A stretch of DNA of 64,000 nucleotides from Streptomyces sp. NBC_01428 (GCF_036231965.1 NZ_CP109499.1:1736001-1800000), one strand, 5' to 3'; shown: positions 17,539 to 26,868, counted from the stretch's first letter. The notes: generated from the letters alone by a model not told the origin. Numbers and translations are program-made.

Positions 17539-18516
17539 ATGCGCACTCTCGCACCGCACACGTCCCGAGCGCCCCTGGCCCGGCCCGCCGTCGCCGACGG
17601 CATCGACGACCTGGTGGGCGCCACCCCGCTGGTCCGCCTGCGGCTCGACGGACTGGCGGCGGGCGCGGAGATACTGGCCAAGCTGGAGGCGGCCAACCCG
17701 ATGTCCAGCAGCAAGGACCGGGCGGCGCTGTACATGCTGAAGGCGGCCGAGGCCCGGGGCGATCTCGCGCCGGGCGGCACGATCGTCGAGGCCACCTCCG
17801 GGAACACCGGCATCTCGCTCGCCGCCCTGGCGGCCGCCCGCGGCCACCGCTGCGTCATCGTCCTGCCCGACAACGCGACGACCGAGCGGGTCCGGCTGCT
17901 CGCGGCGCTGGGCGCCGAGGTCGTCCAGACCCCCGCCGACCGCGGCTACCCGGGCGCGATCGAGAAGGCCGAGGAGATCCACGCGGCCACGCCCGGCTCC
18001 TGGTTCCCGTGCCAGCACGAGAACGCGGACAACGTCGAGGCGCACTACGCCACCACCGGACCGGAGATCACCGCCGCCCTCACCGCGACCGGCCGCCGTA
18101 TCGACACGCTCGTCTGCGCGGTCGGCACCGGCGGGACCCTCACCGGCATCGCCCGCCACCTGCGCGAGCAGGACCCGCGTGTGCGGATCGTCGCGGTCGA
18201 ACCGCTGGGATCCCCGTTGCTGTCGGGCGGGCAGCCCGGACGGCACCGCATCCCCGGCCTCAACGGCGGGTTCGTCGCCCCCACCACCGACGTCTCCCTG
18301 ATCGACGAGGTGATCACGGTCAGCGACACGGACGCGCTGCGCACCGCTCGTGAACTCGCTTTCGGGCAGGGCCTGTTCGTCGGTGTCTCGTCCGGTGCGG
18401 CCGTGCACGCCGCCCACCTGGTGGCCGCCCGCACCGAGTACCGCGACCGGACCGTGGTCACCGTCCTGCCGGACACCGGCGAGCGCTACCTGAGCATGTG
18501 GGAGGACGTCTCGTGA
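17539..18516 (+). CDS. cysK: PLP-dependent cysteine synthase-like beta-replacement enzyme
   Basis: A 325-residue fold-type II PLP enzyme. The internal aldimine lysine is Lys59 in NPMSSSKDRAAL; the phosphate cup is GTGGTLTG; the substrate loop is EATSGNTG. The usual N-P-x-x-S-x-K-D-R motif is kept, but the pair before Ser-Lys is Ser-Ser where Gly-Ser-Val is common. It takes O-acetylserine and replaces acetate with a nucleophile. Sulfide would give cysteine; relatives in antibiotic clusters use ammonia, hydroxyurea or heterocycles. It follows cysE and overlaps the next cupin by GTGA. The nucleophile cannot be read from the sequence. Confidence 0.88.
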   Translation: MRTLAPHTSRAPLARPAVADGIDDLVGATPLVRLRLDGLAAGAEILAKLEAANPMSSSKDRAALYMLKAAEARGDLAPGGTIVEATSGNTGISLAALAAARGHRCVIVLPDNATTERVRLLAALGAEVVQTPADRGYPGAIEKAEEIHAATPGSWFPCQHENADNVEAHYATTGPEITAALTATGRRIDTLVCAVGTGGTLTGIARHLREQDPRVRIVAVEPLGSPLLSGGQPGRHRIPGLNGGFVAPTTDVSLIDEVITVSDTDALRTARELAFGQGLFVGVSSGAAVHAAHLVAARTEYRDRTVVTVLPDTGERYLSMWEDVS

Positions 18517-18980
18517 CGCTCCTGGTCTCCACGCTCAAGCGGTTCGGCGACGCGGTGAAGGTCCGTATCGGGGAGACGACGACGACCCGGTACATCGCGC
18601 TCGCCGAGACCACCGACGGCCGCCTCGGCATCTTCCACCACCACATGCTCCCCGGTGCCGCCGGAGCGGCCCCGCACTACCACACCCGTATATCCGAGAC
18701 CTTCTACGTCCTTTCCGGCGAGGTCACCGTCCACGACGGCACGAGCTGGCGCAAGGCCCACGCCGGCGATCTCCTGCACGTGCCCGAGCACGCGGTGCAC
18801 GGCTTCCGCAACGACAGCGACGCCCCGGCGGAGATGCTGATCATCTTCACGCCGGCGGAGAACCGCGAGGGCTACTTCACCGGCCTGGCGGAACTCCTGG
18901 CCGACGGCAACGTCCCTACGCGCGCCGAGATGGTGGCGCTCATGGAGAAGTACGACCAGTTCGAGATCGACGAGTCCTGA
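18513..18980 (+). CDS. single-domain cupin protein (paralogue of 9486-9962)
   Basis: A 155-residue cupin with motif 1 PHYHTRISETFYVLSG (two His, Glu) and motif 2 VPEHAVHGFRND (His); the metal site is complete. The C-terminal helix ends MEKYDQFEIDES, mirroring the EMMEELARRFDQF end of the operon A cupin. The GTG at 18513 overlaps the cysK-like stop and is preferred to an in-frame GTG at 18498. It could act on the beta-replacement product, but the reaction is unknown. Confidence 0.82.
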   Translation: MTLLVSTLKRFGDAVKVRIGETTTTRYIALAETTDGRLGIFHHHMLPGAAGAAPHYHTRISETFYVLSGEVTVHDGTSWRKAHAGDLLHVPEHAVHGFRNDSDAPAEMLIIFTPAENREGYFTGLAELLADGNVPTRAEMVALMEKYDQFEIDES

Positions 18981-19039
18981 CCTCCCCCGATCTGCGTCCC
19001 CCGTCCCCCAACCGTTCGACAACTTCCAGGAGTCATCAG

Positions 19040-20005
19040 ATGAACCCCGTCAACTGGGCCCGCTTCGGCCTGCTCGCCGCCCTCTGGGGGTGCAGCTTCG
19101 CCTTCATCAAGGTGTCGCTCGACGCCTTCGAGCCCCTCCAACTCGCCTTCGGGCGGCTCCTTGTGGGCGCCCTCGTCGTGTCGGTGATCCTCGCCGTGAC
19201 CAAGGGTGCCTTCCCGGACCGGAAGGTCTGGGGACACATCGTCGTCGCCTCGGTGTTCGGCAACGTCGTGCCGTTCACCCTCTTCGCCGTCGGCGAGCAG
19301 CACACCACCGCGACCATCGCCGGCGTCATCCAGGGCGCCACACCGCTGGTCACCCTCGGCCTCGCGGCCCTCGCCATCCGCACGGAGAAGCCCACGGCCC
19401 GCAAGGTGACCGGTCTCGTCATCGGTTTCGTCGGACTGATCGTCGTCGTCGGGCCGTGGCGCACCCACGGCTTCGGTTCCCTCGGCGGCCAACTGGCCTG
19501 CGTGGGGGCGGCGGTCAGCTACGCGGTCAGCTTCGTCTACCTGCGCCGCTTCATCGCCCCGCACAAGATCCCGGCTCTCGCCGTGACCGCCGCGCAGCTC
19601 ACCTCCGCCATGGTCATCACGGGTCTGATCACCACGTTCACCATCGGCTGGGACCTGCCGGGCGAGCTGACGACCGGCCCGCTGCTGTCGCTCCTGGTCC
19701 TCGGCGGCGCGTCCACCGGTATCGCCTTCGTGCTGATGAACCGGCTCATCGCGGACGCCGGTCCCACCACGGCCTCCGGCGTCAACTACCTGGTCCCGGT
19801 GTTCTCCGTGATCGTCGGAGCGTCGGCCCTCGGCGAGTCCGTGACGTGGAACGTTCCGGTGGGCGGCGCCGTGGTCATCGCCGCGCTCGCCCTCGCCGAG
19901 GGACGGCTGCCGCTGCCGTCCCGCCGTACCGCCGGCCCGCCCGTGGCCGCCACGGCTCCCGCCCCCGACCGGTCGCAGACGGCCGTCACCCAGGAGGCCT
20001 GCTGA
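19040..20005 (+). CDS. EamA-family (DMT) exporter
   Basis: A 321-residue drug/metabolite transporter with about ten membrane helices in two EamA repeats: first LAALWGCSFAFIKVSLDAF with LVTLGLAALAIRTEKPTARK, second AVSYAVSFVYLRRF and YLVPVFSVIVGASALGESV. The last 25 residues are a Pro/Ala-rich cytoplasmic tail. The named E. coli EamA exports O-acetylserine and cysteine. Placement after serine acetyltransferase and the cysK-like gene fits export of a serine-derived amino acid or of the final product. Confidence 0.87.
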   Translation: MNPVNWARFGLLAALWGCSFAFIKVSLDAFEPLQLAFGRLLVGALVVSVILAVTKGAFPDRKVWGHIVVASVFGNVVPFTLFAVGEQHTTATIAGVIQGATPLVTLGLAALAIRTEKPTARKVTGLVIGFVGLIVVVGPWRTHGFGSLGGQLACVGAAVSYAVSFVYLRRFIAPHKIPALAVTAAQLTSAMVITGLITTFTIGWDLPGELTTGPLLSLLVLGGASTGIAFVLMNRLIADAGPTTASGVNYLVPVFSVIVGASALGESVTWNVPVGGAVVIAALALAEGRLPLPSRRTAGPPVAATAPAPDRSQTAVTQEAC

Positions 20006-20053
20006 CCGGGCCGACCACCGGCCCGCCCCGCACCTCGCTGCACCTCACCGCAA

Positions 20054-20102
20054 GAACGCCGCACGGCGCGCTCCCGACCCGGGGGCGCGCCGTGCGGCGT
20101 TC
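20054..20102. terminator. terminator of the cysE operon
   Basis: A perfect 18-bp stem (20054-20071 with 20085-20102), 48 bases after the exporter stop. Confidence 0.8.
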
Positions 20103-20579
20103 ACGTGCCCGCACCTCCACGCCCACGCTTCCGGGTCCGGGGCCGGGTCCTGACCGTTACCGGCACCGTGTTCCGGCAAGCCGGCAGGCCGGCAGGTCGG
20201 CGCGCCGGTCGGTGAGGGGCGTTCGCCGAGGTACCCCGGCCCCCCGTGCTCTTCCCGTGACCGCTCCCGGGGCCGGGAGCGACGTGGGACACGACCGGGA
20301 ACCCCTCGCGCGAACCTTCGTCAGGAGAAGGAAGAAGGACCGCGGCGACCCGCACCGGCCGCCGCACCGTCTCCGCCGAGCAACCGGTCCACGACCCCGT
20401 AGTGGTGACACCCCGGTCATCCGGCACCGCTCCGCTCTCGTGCGCCGGGACGCACGGTCCGCTCCCGCCGCCGGCGGCCGGCGAGGCCCCATCGGGCACC
20501 GTCCACCGCCGCGCTCCCCCACAGCACCGGCAGGCCGACGCCACCGCGCGGCCCTCGACCACAGGAAGCAGCCACCGGC
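20103..20579. other. 477-base promoter-bearing gap before operon C
   Basis: No gene is supported. CGGGAACC at about 20299 is reminiscent of the GGGAACGGGG element upstream of the other two operons. AGGAAG precedes the bicupin start only loosely (ACCACAGGAAGCAGCCACCGGC). Confidence 0.45.
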
Positions 20580-21407
20580 ATGCCCCCATCCACCGAAGCT
20601 CCCACCACCGCCCTCGGCGACGCCCGCATCATCACCGCTGCGGAGTTCGTGTTCCTCCCCGTCGCCGGGGCCGACCCCACCGCCCGCACCACGGTGGCGA
20701 CCCCGGTCAGCCCGGCCGCCGGCGCCACCCACGTCACCCTCCACATCGTCCGGGTCGCCGCCGGTGAGTCGTACACCCCCGAGCACAGCGCGGCCGAGGA
20801 GAACACCGTCGTGGTGTACTCCGGCACCGGGACCGCCGCGGTCGGCGGTAACTCCCGTCCCGTGGAGCGCGGTTCGGCCGCCTACGCACCCACCGGCCAG
20901 GCGCTCGTCCTCAGCGCCGACGGCGCCGGAATGACCGCGTACGTGTGGCGCACCCCGCTCGCGGGAGCCCCCGTCGGCGGCGCGCCCGTCCTGCACTCCT
21001 CCCTCTGGGACGACACCACCCAGCTGCGCGGCTTCGGCGGGACGGGCCAGATCGAGGCCACCGAACGCCGCGCGACCATGAACTTCGTCTTCTGGCCCGG
21101 CAACGGCAGCAGCCGGCTGTGTCTGCACTGCGGCATCCAGCAGCCGGGCGAGACCTTCAGCGTGCACCTCCACCCCGACAGCGACGAGGCGTTCATCGCC
21201 TTCGAGGGCGTCGGCCAGATGTACCTGCGCGACCGCTGGATCGACGTCAGCGCGGGAGACGTGCTCTACGCGTCGCCCGGGGTCCTGCACGGCGCCCGCA
21301 ACCCCCACACCGGTTCCACCGCCCGCCGCTTCGTCACGTGCGGTGGCCCCAGCCCCTACGACCCGGCGCTCTACTCCGCCGCCGGTTACTCCTCACAGGT
21401 CAGGTGA
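20580..21407 (+). CDS. bicupin metalloprotein
   Basis: A 275-residue protein of two cupin barrels. The first (about 15-130; ESYTPEHSAAEENTVVV) lacks the final His and looks non-catalytic. The second (about 150-270) keeps all ligands: FSVHLHPDSDEAFIAFEG and ASPGVLHGARNP. The layout resembles ureidoglycine aminohydrolases and bicupin dioxygenases. It is first in operon C, eight bases before the amidotransferase. With a dihydroorotase-like enzyme in the same operon, it may act on a ureido, amidine, or cyclic intermediate; this is inference. Confidence 0.78.
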   Translation: MPPSTEAPTTALGDARIITAAEFVFLPVAGADPTARTTVATPVSPAAGATHVTLHIVRVAAGESYTPEHSAAEENTVVVYSGTGTAAVGGNSRPVERGSAAYAPTGQALVLSADGAGMTAYVWRTPLAGAPVGGAPVLHSSLWDDTTQLRGFGGTGQIEATERRATMNFVFWPGNGSSRLCLHCGIQQPGETFSVHLHPDSDEAFIAFEGVGQMYLRDRWIDVSAGDVLYASPGVLHGARNPHTGSTARRFVTCGGPSPYDPALYSAAGYSSQVR

Positions 21408-21414
21408 ACGCAGC

Positions 21415-23292
21415 GTGTGCCGCATATACGGAACCTTCAACATCCACTCCGACGAGGCCGAACTGCGCCGTGTCGCCGACCTGATGCACCACGGCGGGCC
21501 CGACGCCCAGGGTGTCGCGCACCGCTCCGACTGGGCGCTCGGCAACAACCGGCTGTCCATCATGGACCCCGAGGGCGGCGCGCAGCCGTACCACCTCGGC
21601 CGGGTCACCGTCGTCTTCAACGGTGAGATCTACAACCATCGTGACCTGCGCGAACGCCTGACCGGCCTCGGGTTCCACTTCGACGACCAGTGCGACGGCT
21701 CCATCCTGCCCGCGCTGTACCTGACGTACGGGGACCGGTTCGCCGAGCACCTGGACGGCATGTACTCCGTCGCCGTCATGGATCTGCGCAGCACACCCCG
21801 CATGGTGCTGGCCACCGACGACTCGGGCATGAAGCCGCTCTACTACCAGTGGGAACAGGCCACAGGGCGCTTCCACTTCGCCTCGGAACTGCCCGCGCTC
21901 CTCGGCTTCTCCGGGGTGCGGGCGGAGGAGGACGAGGCGGGACTCGACGCCTATCTGACCTCGAAGACCCCGTTCGGCGACCGCACCATGTTCCGCGGCA
22001 TCCAGGTCATGCCGCCGGCCGCCACCGCCGTCCTCAGCCACCGTGACGGACTGCGGATCAAGCAGCGGCCCATGGCCCACGAACGGGGTCTGCGCCCCGA
22101 CAAGGACCGCACCCTGGACGAGGCCGGCGAGCAGCTGCGTGCCCTGCTCTACGAGGAGGTGTCGCGCCTCCTCGTGGCCGACGCGCCGGTCGCCGCCGTC
22201 ACCTCGGGCGGGCTCGACTCCAGTCTCGTCACGGCGCTCGCCGCCGAGGCACTGCGCGCCGCCGGAGGCCTCGGGAGCCTGCACACCTTCAACATCGCCT
22301 ACACCGGCACCTGGCCCAGCGACGAACGCGCCTTCGCCGCCGAGGTCGCCCGCGCCGCCGGCACCCGGCACCACCAGGTCGAGGTCGATCCGGCCACCTT
22401 CCCCGACCTGATGACCGACGTGGTGCGCCACCTCGGGCAGCCCAACGCCGATCCGATCACCCTGTCCACGTTCTCCCTCTTCCGCGCGGTCCGCGACGCG
22501 GGCTTCAAGGTCGCCCTCACCGGCGACGCGGCCGACGAACTCTTCAGCGGCTACTCCCGTATGACCCAGGCGGTCGCCGCGCACCACGGTTCCGACTGGA
22601 TCGACGACTACCTCGACCACCTCGCCGCCGTCCCGCGCTCCCTGCGCGAGAGCCTGTACACCGACGAGTACTCCTTCGCCGTGAACGCGGTCGGCTCCTC
22701 GCTGCCCGCCGAGATCCGGCGTGTCCTGCACAGCAGCCCCGGCACCCGGCTGCAGCGCATCGGCGCGGTGGAGCAGCGCTACCGGCTGCCGGCCTACCAC
22801 CTGCGCCGTGTCGACCACCTGTCGATGGCCAGCTCGGTCGAGGTGCGGGTGCCGTTCTGCCAGCCCTCCGTCGTCCGGTTCGCCTCCACCCTCACCGACG
22901 CGCAGCGGCTCGTGCCCGGCCAGGGGGTGAAGCGTGCGCTGTACCGGTCGGCCCAGGGCCTGATCCCGCGCAGTGTGCTGGAACGCCCCAAGCAGCCCTT
23001 CACCCTCCCGGTGACGGCGATGCTCGCGCCCGGCCAGCGGCTGTGGACCCTCGCCCGCGACGTACTGTCCCCGCGGACCCTGCGCGCCGACGGACGGATC
23101 CGCCCCGAGCGGGTGGACGCCCTCTTCGACGAGCAGGCCACCCGGCCCAGCGACTCCGTCTCGCTGGCCCTGTGGTCCCTGATGTCGCACCAGTTGTGGC
23201 GCCAGGAGTTCTTCGCGGCGGCGGGGGCGACCACGGGAGCGCCGCTCACCCTGCACACGCCGGCGCGGGTCCTCCAGGAGGCGGCGGCATGA
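21415..23292 (+). CDS. asnB: asparagine synthetase (glutamine-hydrolysing) family amidotransferase
   Basis: A 625-residue protein with an Ntn-type glutaminase domain (residues 2-210) and a synthetase domain (about 230-590). The GTG start puts Cys2 (MCRIYGTF) as the glutaminase nucleophile; FNGEIYNH lines the glutamine site. The synthetase domain has the ATP pyrophosphatase motif SGGLDSS and a LTGDAADELFSGY segment. Family members amidate aspartate or make related C-N bonds in beta-lactam and lasso-peptide pathways. In operon C it probably forms an amide or closes an amide ring on a carboxylated intermediate. It overlaps the PrpF-like gene by ATGA. Confidence 0.9.
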   Translation: MCRIYGTFNIHSDEAELRRVADLMHHGGPDAQGVAHRSDWALGNNRLSIMDPEGGAQPYHLGRVTVVFNGEIYNHRDLRERLTGLGFHFDDQCDGSILPALYLTYGDRFAEHLDGMYSVAVMDLRSTPRMVLATDDSGMKPLYYQWEQATGRFHFASELPALLGFSGVRAEEDEAGLDAYLTSKTPFGDRTMFRGIQVMPPAATAVLSHRDGLRIKQRPMAHERGLRPDKDRTLDEAGEQLRALLYEEVSRLLVADAPVAAVTSGGLDSSLVTALAAEALRAAGGLGSLHTFNIAYTGTWPSDERAFAAEVARAAGTRHHQVEVDPATFPDLMTDVVRHLGQPNADPITLSTFSLFRAVRDAGFKVALTGDAADELFSGYSRMTQAVAAHHGSDWIDDYLDHLAAVPRSLRESLYTDEYSFAVNAVGSSLPAEIRRVLHSSPGTRLQRIGAVEQRYRLPAYHLRRVDHLSMASSVEVRVPFCQPSVVRFASTLTDAQRLVPGQGVKRALYRSAQGLIPRSVLERPKQPFTLPVTAMLAPGQRLWTLARDVLSPRTLRADGRIRPERVDALFDEQATRPSDSVSLALWSLMSHQLWRQEFFAAAGATTGAPLTLHTPARVLQEAAA

Positions 23293-24323
23293 CCGTCAGC
23301 CTCGCCCGAGCGCACGGCACCCCGTGCCCCACCGCCGTGCTCGACGCCCGCACCCTGCCCGCCTCGGAGCCCGAACTGCTGGCCCGGCTGACCGAGTTGC
23401 GGTCGGCGCTGGCCGACCACGGAGCCGCGGACGTCCTGAAGAACGCGCTCGTCCAGCCCTCCCGGCATCCCCTGTTCGACCTGGACTACCGGTTCGTCCA
23501 GTCGATGCCGGACCGGCTCGACAGCTTCGACCTGCGGGGCTCCTGCGGGCACTCCATCCTCGCCGCGGTCGAGGCGGCGGCCCGCACCGGCATGATCCAG
23601 CCCCTCGTGGCGGGCTGCCGGGTCCGGGTCAACGTGCTCAACAACGGGGACAACGTGGTGTGCGAGGCGGAGGAGACCTCCGACGGAGGCACCCGCTTCA
23701 CGGCGCACTTCCTCTGCTCGCCGCCACGCCCGGTCGACGAGCTCCTGATCACCGGCGAGCCGGTCACGGGCATCCGCTTCGACGGCCGTACGGTGCCGGT
23801 CTCCCTGGTCTCGATGGGCAATCCGTACCTCTTCGTGAACGCCGCCGAACTGGGCGTCCGCACCGTCGAGGAGCTCTTCGCCGACGACCCCGCGCTCTTC
23901 GACAAGATGACCCGGCTGCGCCTGGCCGTCTGCCGGGCGCGGGGCTGGGACACCACCGGCGCCTTCCCCAAGGTGGCCGCGCTGCTTCCCGACGGTCCCG
24001 GCGCCCTCGCGGTCCGCGCCATCTCCGTACCGTCCTGGCACCCCACCGTGGCCCTCACCGGCGCGACCTGCCTCGCCGCGGGCGCCGCCGTCGAGGGCAC
24101 GATCCCGCACCTGCTGTCCGGCGCCGCGGACCAGCCGGAGAACGGCATGCTCGCCCTGCGCACGCCGGGTGCCACCGTCCGCGCCTCGGCCCGTACCACG
24201 GGCGGTCCCCACGACCGCCGGCTCGCCTGGATCTCCGTCGCGGAGAAGCAGGTCGACTACCGCGGCCACTTCCTGCCCACCCCCACCTCCCAGGAGTTGT
24301 CATGGCTTCCGCAGACAGCCTGA
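23289..24323 (+). CDS. PrpF-like isomerase (DAP epimerase fold)
   Basis: A 344-residue member of the PrpF/AcnD-accessory family with the two-lobed diaminopimelate-epimerase fold. The signature features are DLRGSCGHSILAAVEAAART in the first lobe, VSLVSMGNPYLFVNAAELG in the second and NGMLALRTPGATV near the end. PrpF relatives move double bonds in tricarboxylates (2-methylaconitate, oxalomesaconate). Here it would move or isomerise a double bond in an unsaturated di-acid or amide precursor. The gene overlaps both neighbours (4 bases upstream, 22 bases downstream), indicating tight coupling. Confidence 0.83.
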   Translation: MTVSLARAHGTPCPTAVLDARTLPASEPELLARLTELRSALADHGAADVLKNALVQPSRHPLFDLDYRFVQSMPDRLDSFDLRGSCGHSILAAVEAAARTGMIQPLVAGCRVRVNVLNNGDNVVCEAEETSDGGTRFTAHFLCSPPRPVDELLITGEPVTGIRFDGRTVPVSLVSMGNPYLFVNAAELGVRTVEELFADDPALFDKMTRLRLAVCRARGWDTTGAFPKVAALLPDGPGALAVRAISVPSWHPTVALTGATCLAAGAAVEGTIPHLLSGAADQPENGMLALRTPGATVRASARTTGGPHDRRLAWISVAEKQVDYRGHFLPTPTSQELSWLPQTA

Positions 24324-25477
24324 CCGTGCCCGACGCGCCGGACCTCGCCGACGCACCGCTCCCGCTGCCGGCCACCGGTCTGACCGCGTCGGTCCGCGAG
24401 CGCCTCGCCGCCTGTGCCCGGGACGCCGACCTGAGCGGCGAACCGGACCGGCGTGCCCTGACCCTGCTGCGCGAGAGCGGTCTGCTCGGTCTGGCCCTGC
24501 CGTACGAGTACGGCGGGACGGGTGCCGACGCGCACGGGCTGAACACGGCCGTCGAACAGGTGGCGCGGGTCAACGCGTCCGCCTCGATCATGCTCTTCCA
24601 GCACTACGCGGTCAGCACCCGCATCCTCGAACACGGCAGTCCGGCCCTGCGCCGCCGGCTGCTGCCCCGGCTGGCGCGCGGCGACTGGCTCGCCGCCTCG
24701 GCCTGGAGCGAGACGGGGGCGGGCGCGAACAAGAAGCACCTGTCCACCACCGCGCGCCGCACGCCCGACGGCGGCTGGGTCCTCGACGGCGCCAAGTCCT
24801 TCACCACCAGTGCGGGCCTGGCCGACATCTACCTGGTGCTGGCGCAGACCGACGAGCCCGCGCCGGACGCGGCGCCGGACACCGGGTACGGCTCCGCGGG
24901 CCAGACGTTCTTCCTGATACCGGCGGACACGCCGGGCCTGGAGCCGGACACCTCGATGAAGCTGACCGGTATGCGCGGCTCGGCGACCGGCTTCGTCTCC
25001 GTCCACGACTGCCCTGTGCCGGACACGGCGCGGCTGGGTGCGGTGGGCGCCGCCGCCTCGATCATCGCCGGTGTCCGGGACAGCGGCGCCACGCTCGGCG
25101 CGGTGTCCGTCGGCCTGGCGCAGGCGGCGCTCGACCTGGCCCACGAGCATGCCGAGCGGCGCGGCCTGACGGCCCAACAGGCCGTACGGCACCGGCTGGT
25201 GGACATCGCGGGTGAGGTCGAGGCCGCGCGTGCGGTCGTCGAGCGCACGGGCCGCCGTACGGCTTCGGACCCCGGGATCGCGACGCTGCACTCCAAGCTG
25301 TTCGCCTCCTCGGCGGCCGAGCGCGTCGTCAACGCGGTGGAGCGGCTGCTGGGTTCGGCCGGCTACGTCGCCTCGAACGAGATCAACCGCTACGGCCGCG
25401 ACGCGCGCGCCGTCGCCCTGATGGGACCGACCAACGACCTCTGCAAGGAACTGGTGAGTCTGACGTGGAACCGTTGA
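24302..25477 (+). CDS. acyl-CoA dehydrogenase-fold flavoprotein, likely flavin-dependent monooxygenase
   Basis: A 391-residue protein with the full acyl-CoA dehydrogenase fold: ASAWSETGAGANKKHL in the flavin loop, TGMRGSATGFVSVHDCPVP in the beta domain, and INRYGRDARAVALMGPTND at the end. In CoA dehydrogenases the last segment carries the catalytic Glu (I-Y-E-G-T); here residues 374-378 are MGPTN, so that Glu is absent. Same-fold two-component monooxygenases (group D, such as sugar N-oxygenases) also lack it and need a flavin reductase, which is encoded two genes downstream in the same operon. Hydroxylation or N-oxidation of the ring precursor is the inferred role. It overlaps the next gene by 13 bases. 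Confidence 0.82.
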   Translation: MASADSLTVPDAPDLADAPLPLPATGLTASVRERLAACARDADLSGEPDRRALTLLRESGLLGLALPYEYGGTGADAHGLNTAVEQVARVNASASIMLFQHYAVSTRILEHGSPALRRRLLPRLARGDWLAASAWSETGAGANKKHLSTTARRTPDGGWVLDGAKSFTTSAGLADIYLVLAQTDEPAPDAAPDTGYGSAGQTFFLIPADTPGLEPDTSMKLTGMRGSATGFVSVHDCPVPDTARLGAVGAAASIIAGVRDSGATLGAVSVGLAQAALDLAHEHAERRGLTAQQAVRHRLVDIAGEVEAARAVVERTGRRTASDPGIATLHSKLFASSAAERVVNAVERLLGSAGYVASNEINRYGRDARAVALMGPTNDLCKELVSLTWNR

Positions 25478-26868
25478 ATCCCGCATCCGAGGACCTTCCC
25501 GCCGACCTGGTCGTCGAGGGCGGCCGGCTCGTCACCCCCGACGGTGTCCGTGACGGCACGGTGGTCGTCCGGGACGGCCGTGTCGCGGCCCTGCTCGGTC
25601 CGGACGAGCCGCTGCCCGCCGGCCGTCGTCTCGACGCCCGTGGCCGGTATGTGCTGCCGGGTCTGATCGACTCCCACGTCCACTTCCGCACCCCTGGCCT
25701 GGAGTACAAGGAGGACTGGGAGCACGGCAGCAAGGCCGCCCTCGTCGGGGGCGTGACGACGGTGGTCGACATGCCCAACACCCGTCCGCCGTCCCTGGAC
25801 GAGGCGGGGCTGATCGCCAAGGACGCGGTGATCCGGGGCACTTCGTGGGCCGACTACCGCTTCCACCTGGGCGCCGACCCCGACCACCCCGAACTGCTGG
25901 CCGACATCGACCCGCGGATAGCGACCTCGGCGAAGGTGTTCATGGCGGGCCACCACACGGCACCGGTCGTCTTCCGGGACCGCGAGCAGTTGCGGCGGGC
26001 CTTCGCCGCGGCGGCCCGGGGCGGCATCAGGCTCGTGCTGCACGCCGAGGACCAGCACGTCTTCGACCTGCTCGACGCGAGTTCGAGCGCCCCGGACTCG
26101 TACGGCGAGTACGAGCCGCACCGGCCGCGCTCGGGAGGCATCGTCGCGGTCGCCCAGGTGGTGCACCTGGTGCGGGAGTACGGCACGAAGGCGCACATCC
26201 TCCATGTGTCGTCGGCGGAGGAGGCCGACCTGCTGTCGGCCGCCGCCGCCGAGGGCCTGCCCCTCACCTTCGAAGTGACCGGCCACCACCTGTCGTTCAC
26301 CCACGACGACACCACCCGGCGCGGTCCGCGGACCCGGCTCTCCCCCGCCATCCGCGAGTGCCGCGACCAGAAGCGCCTGTGGCACGCGGTGCTGCACGGC
26401 GAGGCCGTCTCCCTCGGCAGCGACCACGCCCCGCACACCGTGGAGGAGAAGAACCGTCCGCCGGCCGACGCGCCGCCCGGTCTCCCCGGCGTCCAGGAAC
26501 TGGCCACGGGTGTGTGGACCGGGCTGCGGACCCGGGGGATCGATCCGGACGAGGCGGCCACGCATCTGGCCCGGCTCATGGGCTCGGGACCGGCCCGGCT
26601 GTTCGACCTGCCCGGCAAGGGCCGGCTCGAACCGGGTGCGGACGCCGACCTGACGCTGCTCGACCCGAACACACGCTGGCAGTTCTCCGCGCACGACGTG
26701 CAGGCCCTGTGCGGCTGGTCCGCGTACGAGGGCTGGACGTTCACCGGGCGGTTCACCACCACGGTCAAGGCGGGACACGTCGCCTGGGACATCCGTACGG
26801 GCTTCTCCGGTCGTCCCGAGGGCCGCTGGCTCCAGGGTTCGGCCCGGCCGCTGGAGGTGGCGCGGTGA
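25465..26868 (+). CDS. dihydroorotase-like cyclic amidohydrolase
   Basis: A 467-residue amidohydrolase-superfamily enzyme close to class I dihydroorotase. Metal and catalytic residues are all visible: His71 and His73 (SHVHFRTPG), Lys157 in SAKVFM (the carboxylated lysine), His193 (LHAED), His247 (ILHVSS) and Asp320 (GSDHAPH). The MPNTRPP loop is typical of dihydroorotase. Primary dihydroorotase normally sits in the pyr operon, so a copy here, beside an amidotransferase and an isomerase, suggests formation of a six- or five-membered cyclic imide or ureide for the nucleobase. Allantoinase or hydantoinase activity is the main alternative. The GTG at 25465 overlaps the upstream stop. Confidence 0.85.
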   Translation: MEPLNPASEDLPADLVVEGGRLVTPDGVRDGTVVVRDGRVAALLGPDEPLPAGRRLDARGRYVLPGLIDSHVHFRTPGLEYKEDWEHGSKAALVGGVTTVVDMPNTRPPSLDEAGLIAKDAVIRGTSWADYRFHLGADPDHPELLADIDPRIATSAKVFMAGHHTAPVVFRDREQLRRAFAAAARGGIRLVLHAEDQHVFDLLDASSSAPDSYGEYEPHRPRSGGIVAVAQVVHLVREYGTKAHILHVSSAEEADLLSAAAAEGLPLTFEVTGHHLSFTHDDTTRRGPRTRLSPAIRECRDQKRLWHAVLHGEAVSLGSDHAPHTVEEKNRPPADAPPGLPGVQELATGVWTGLRTRGIDPDEAATHLARLMGSGPARLFDLPGKGRLEPGADADLTLLDPNTRWQFSAHDVQALCGWSAYEGWTFTGRFTTTVKAGHVAWDIRTGFSGRPEGRWLQGSARPLEVAR

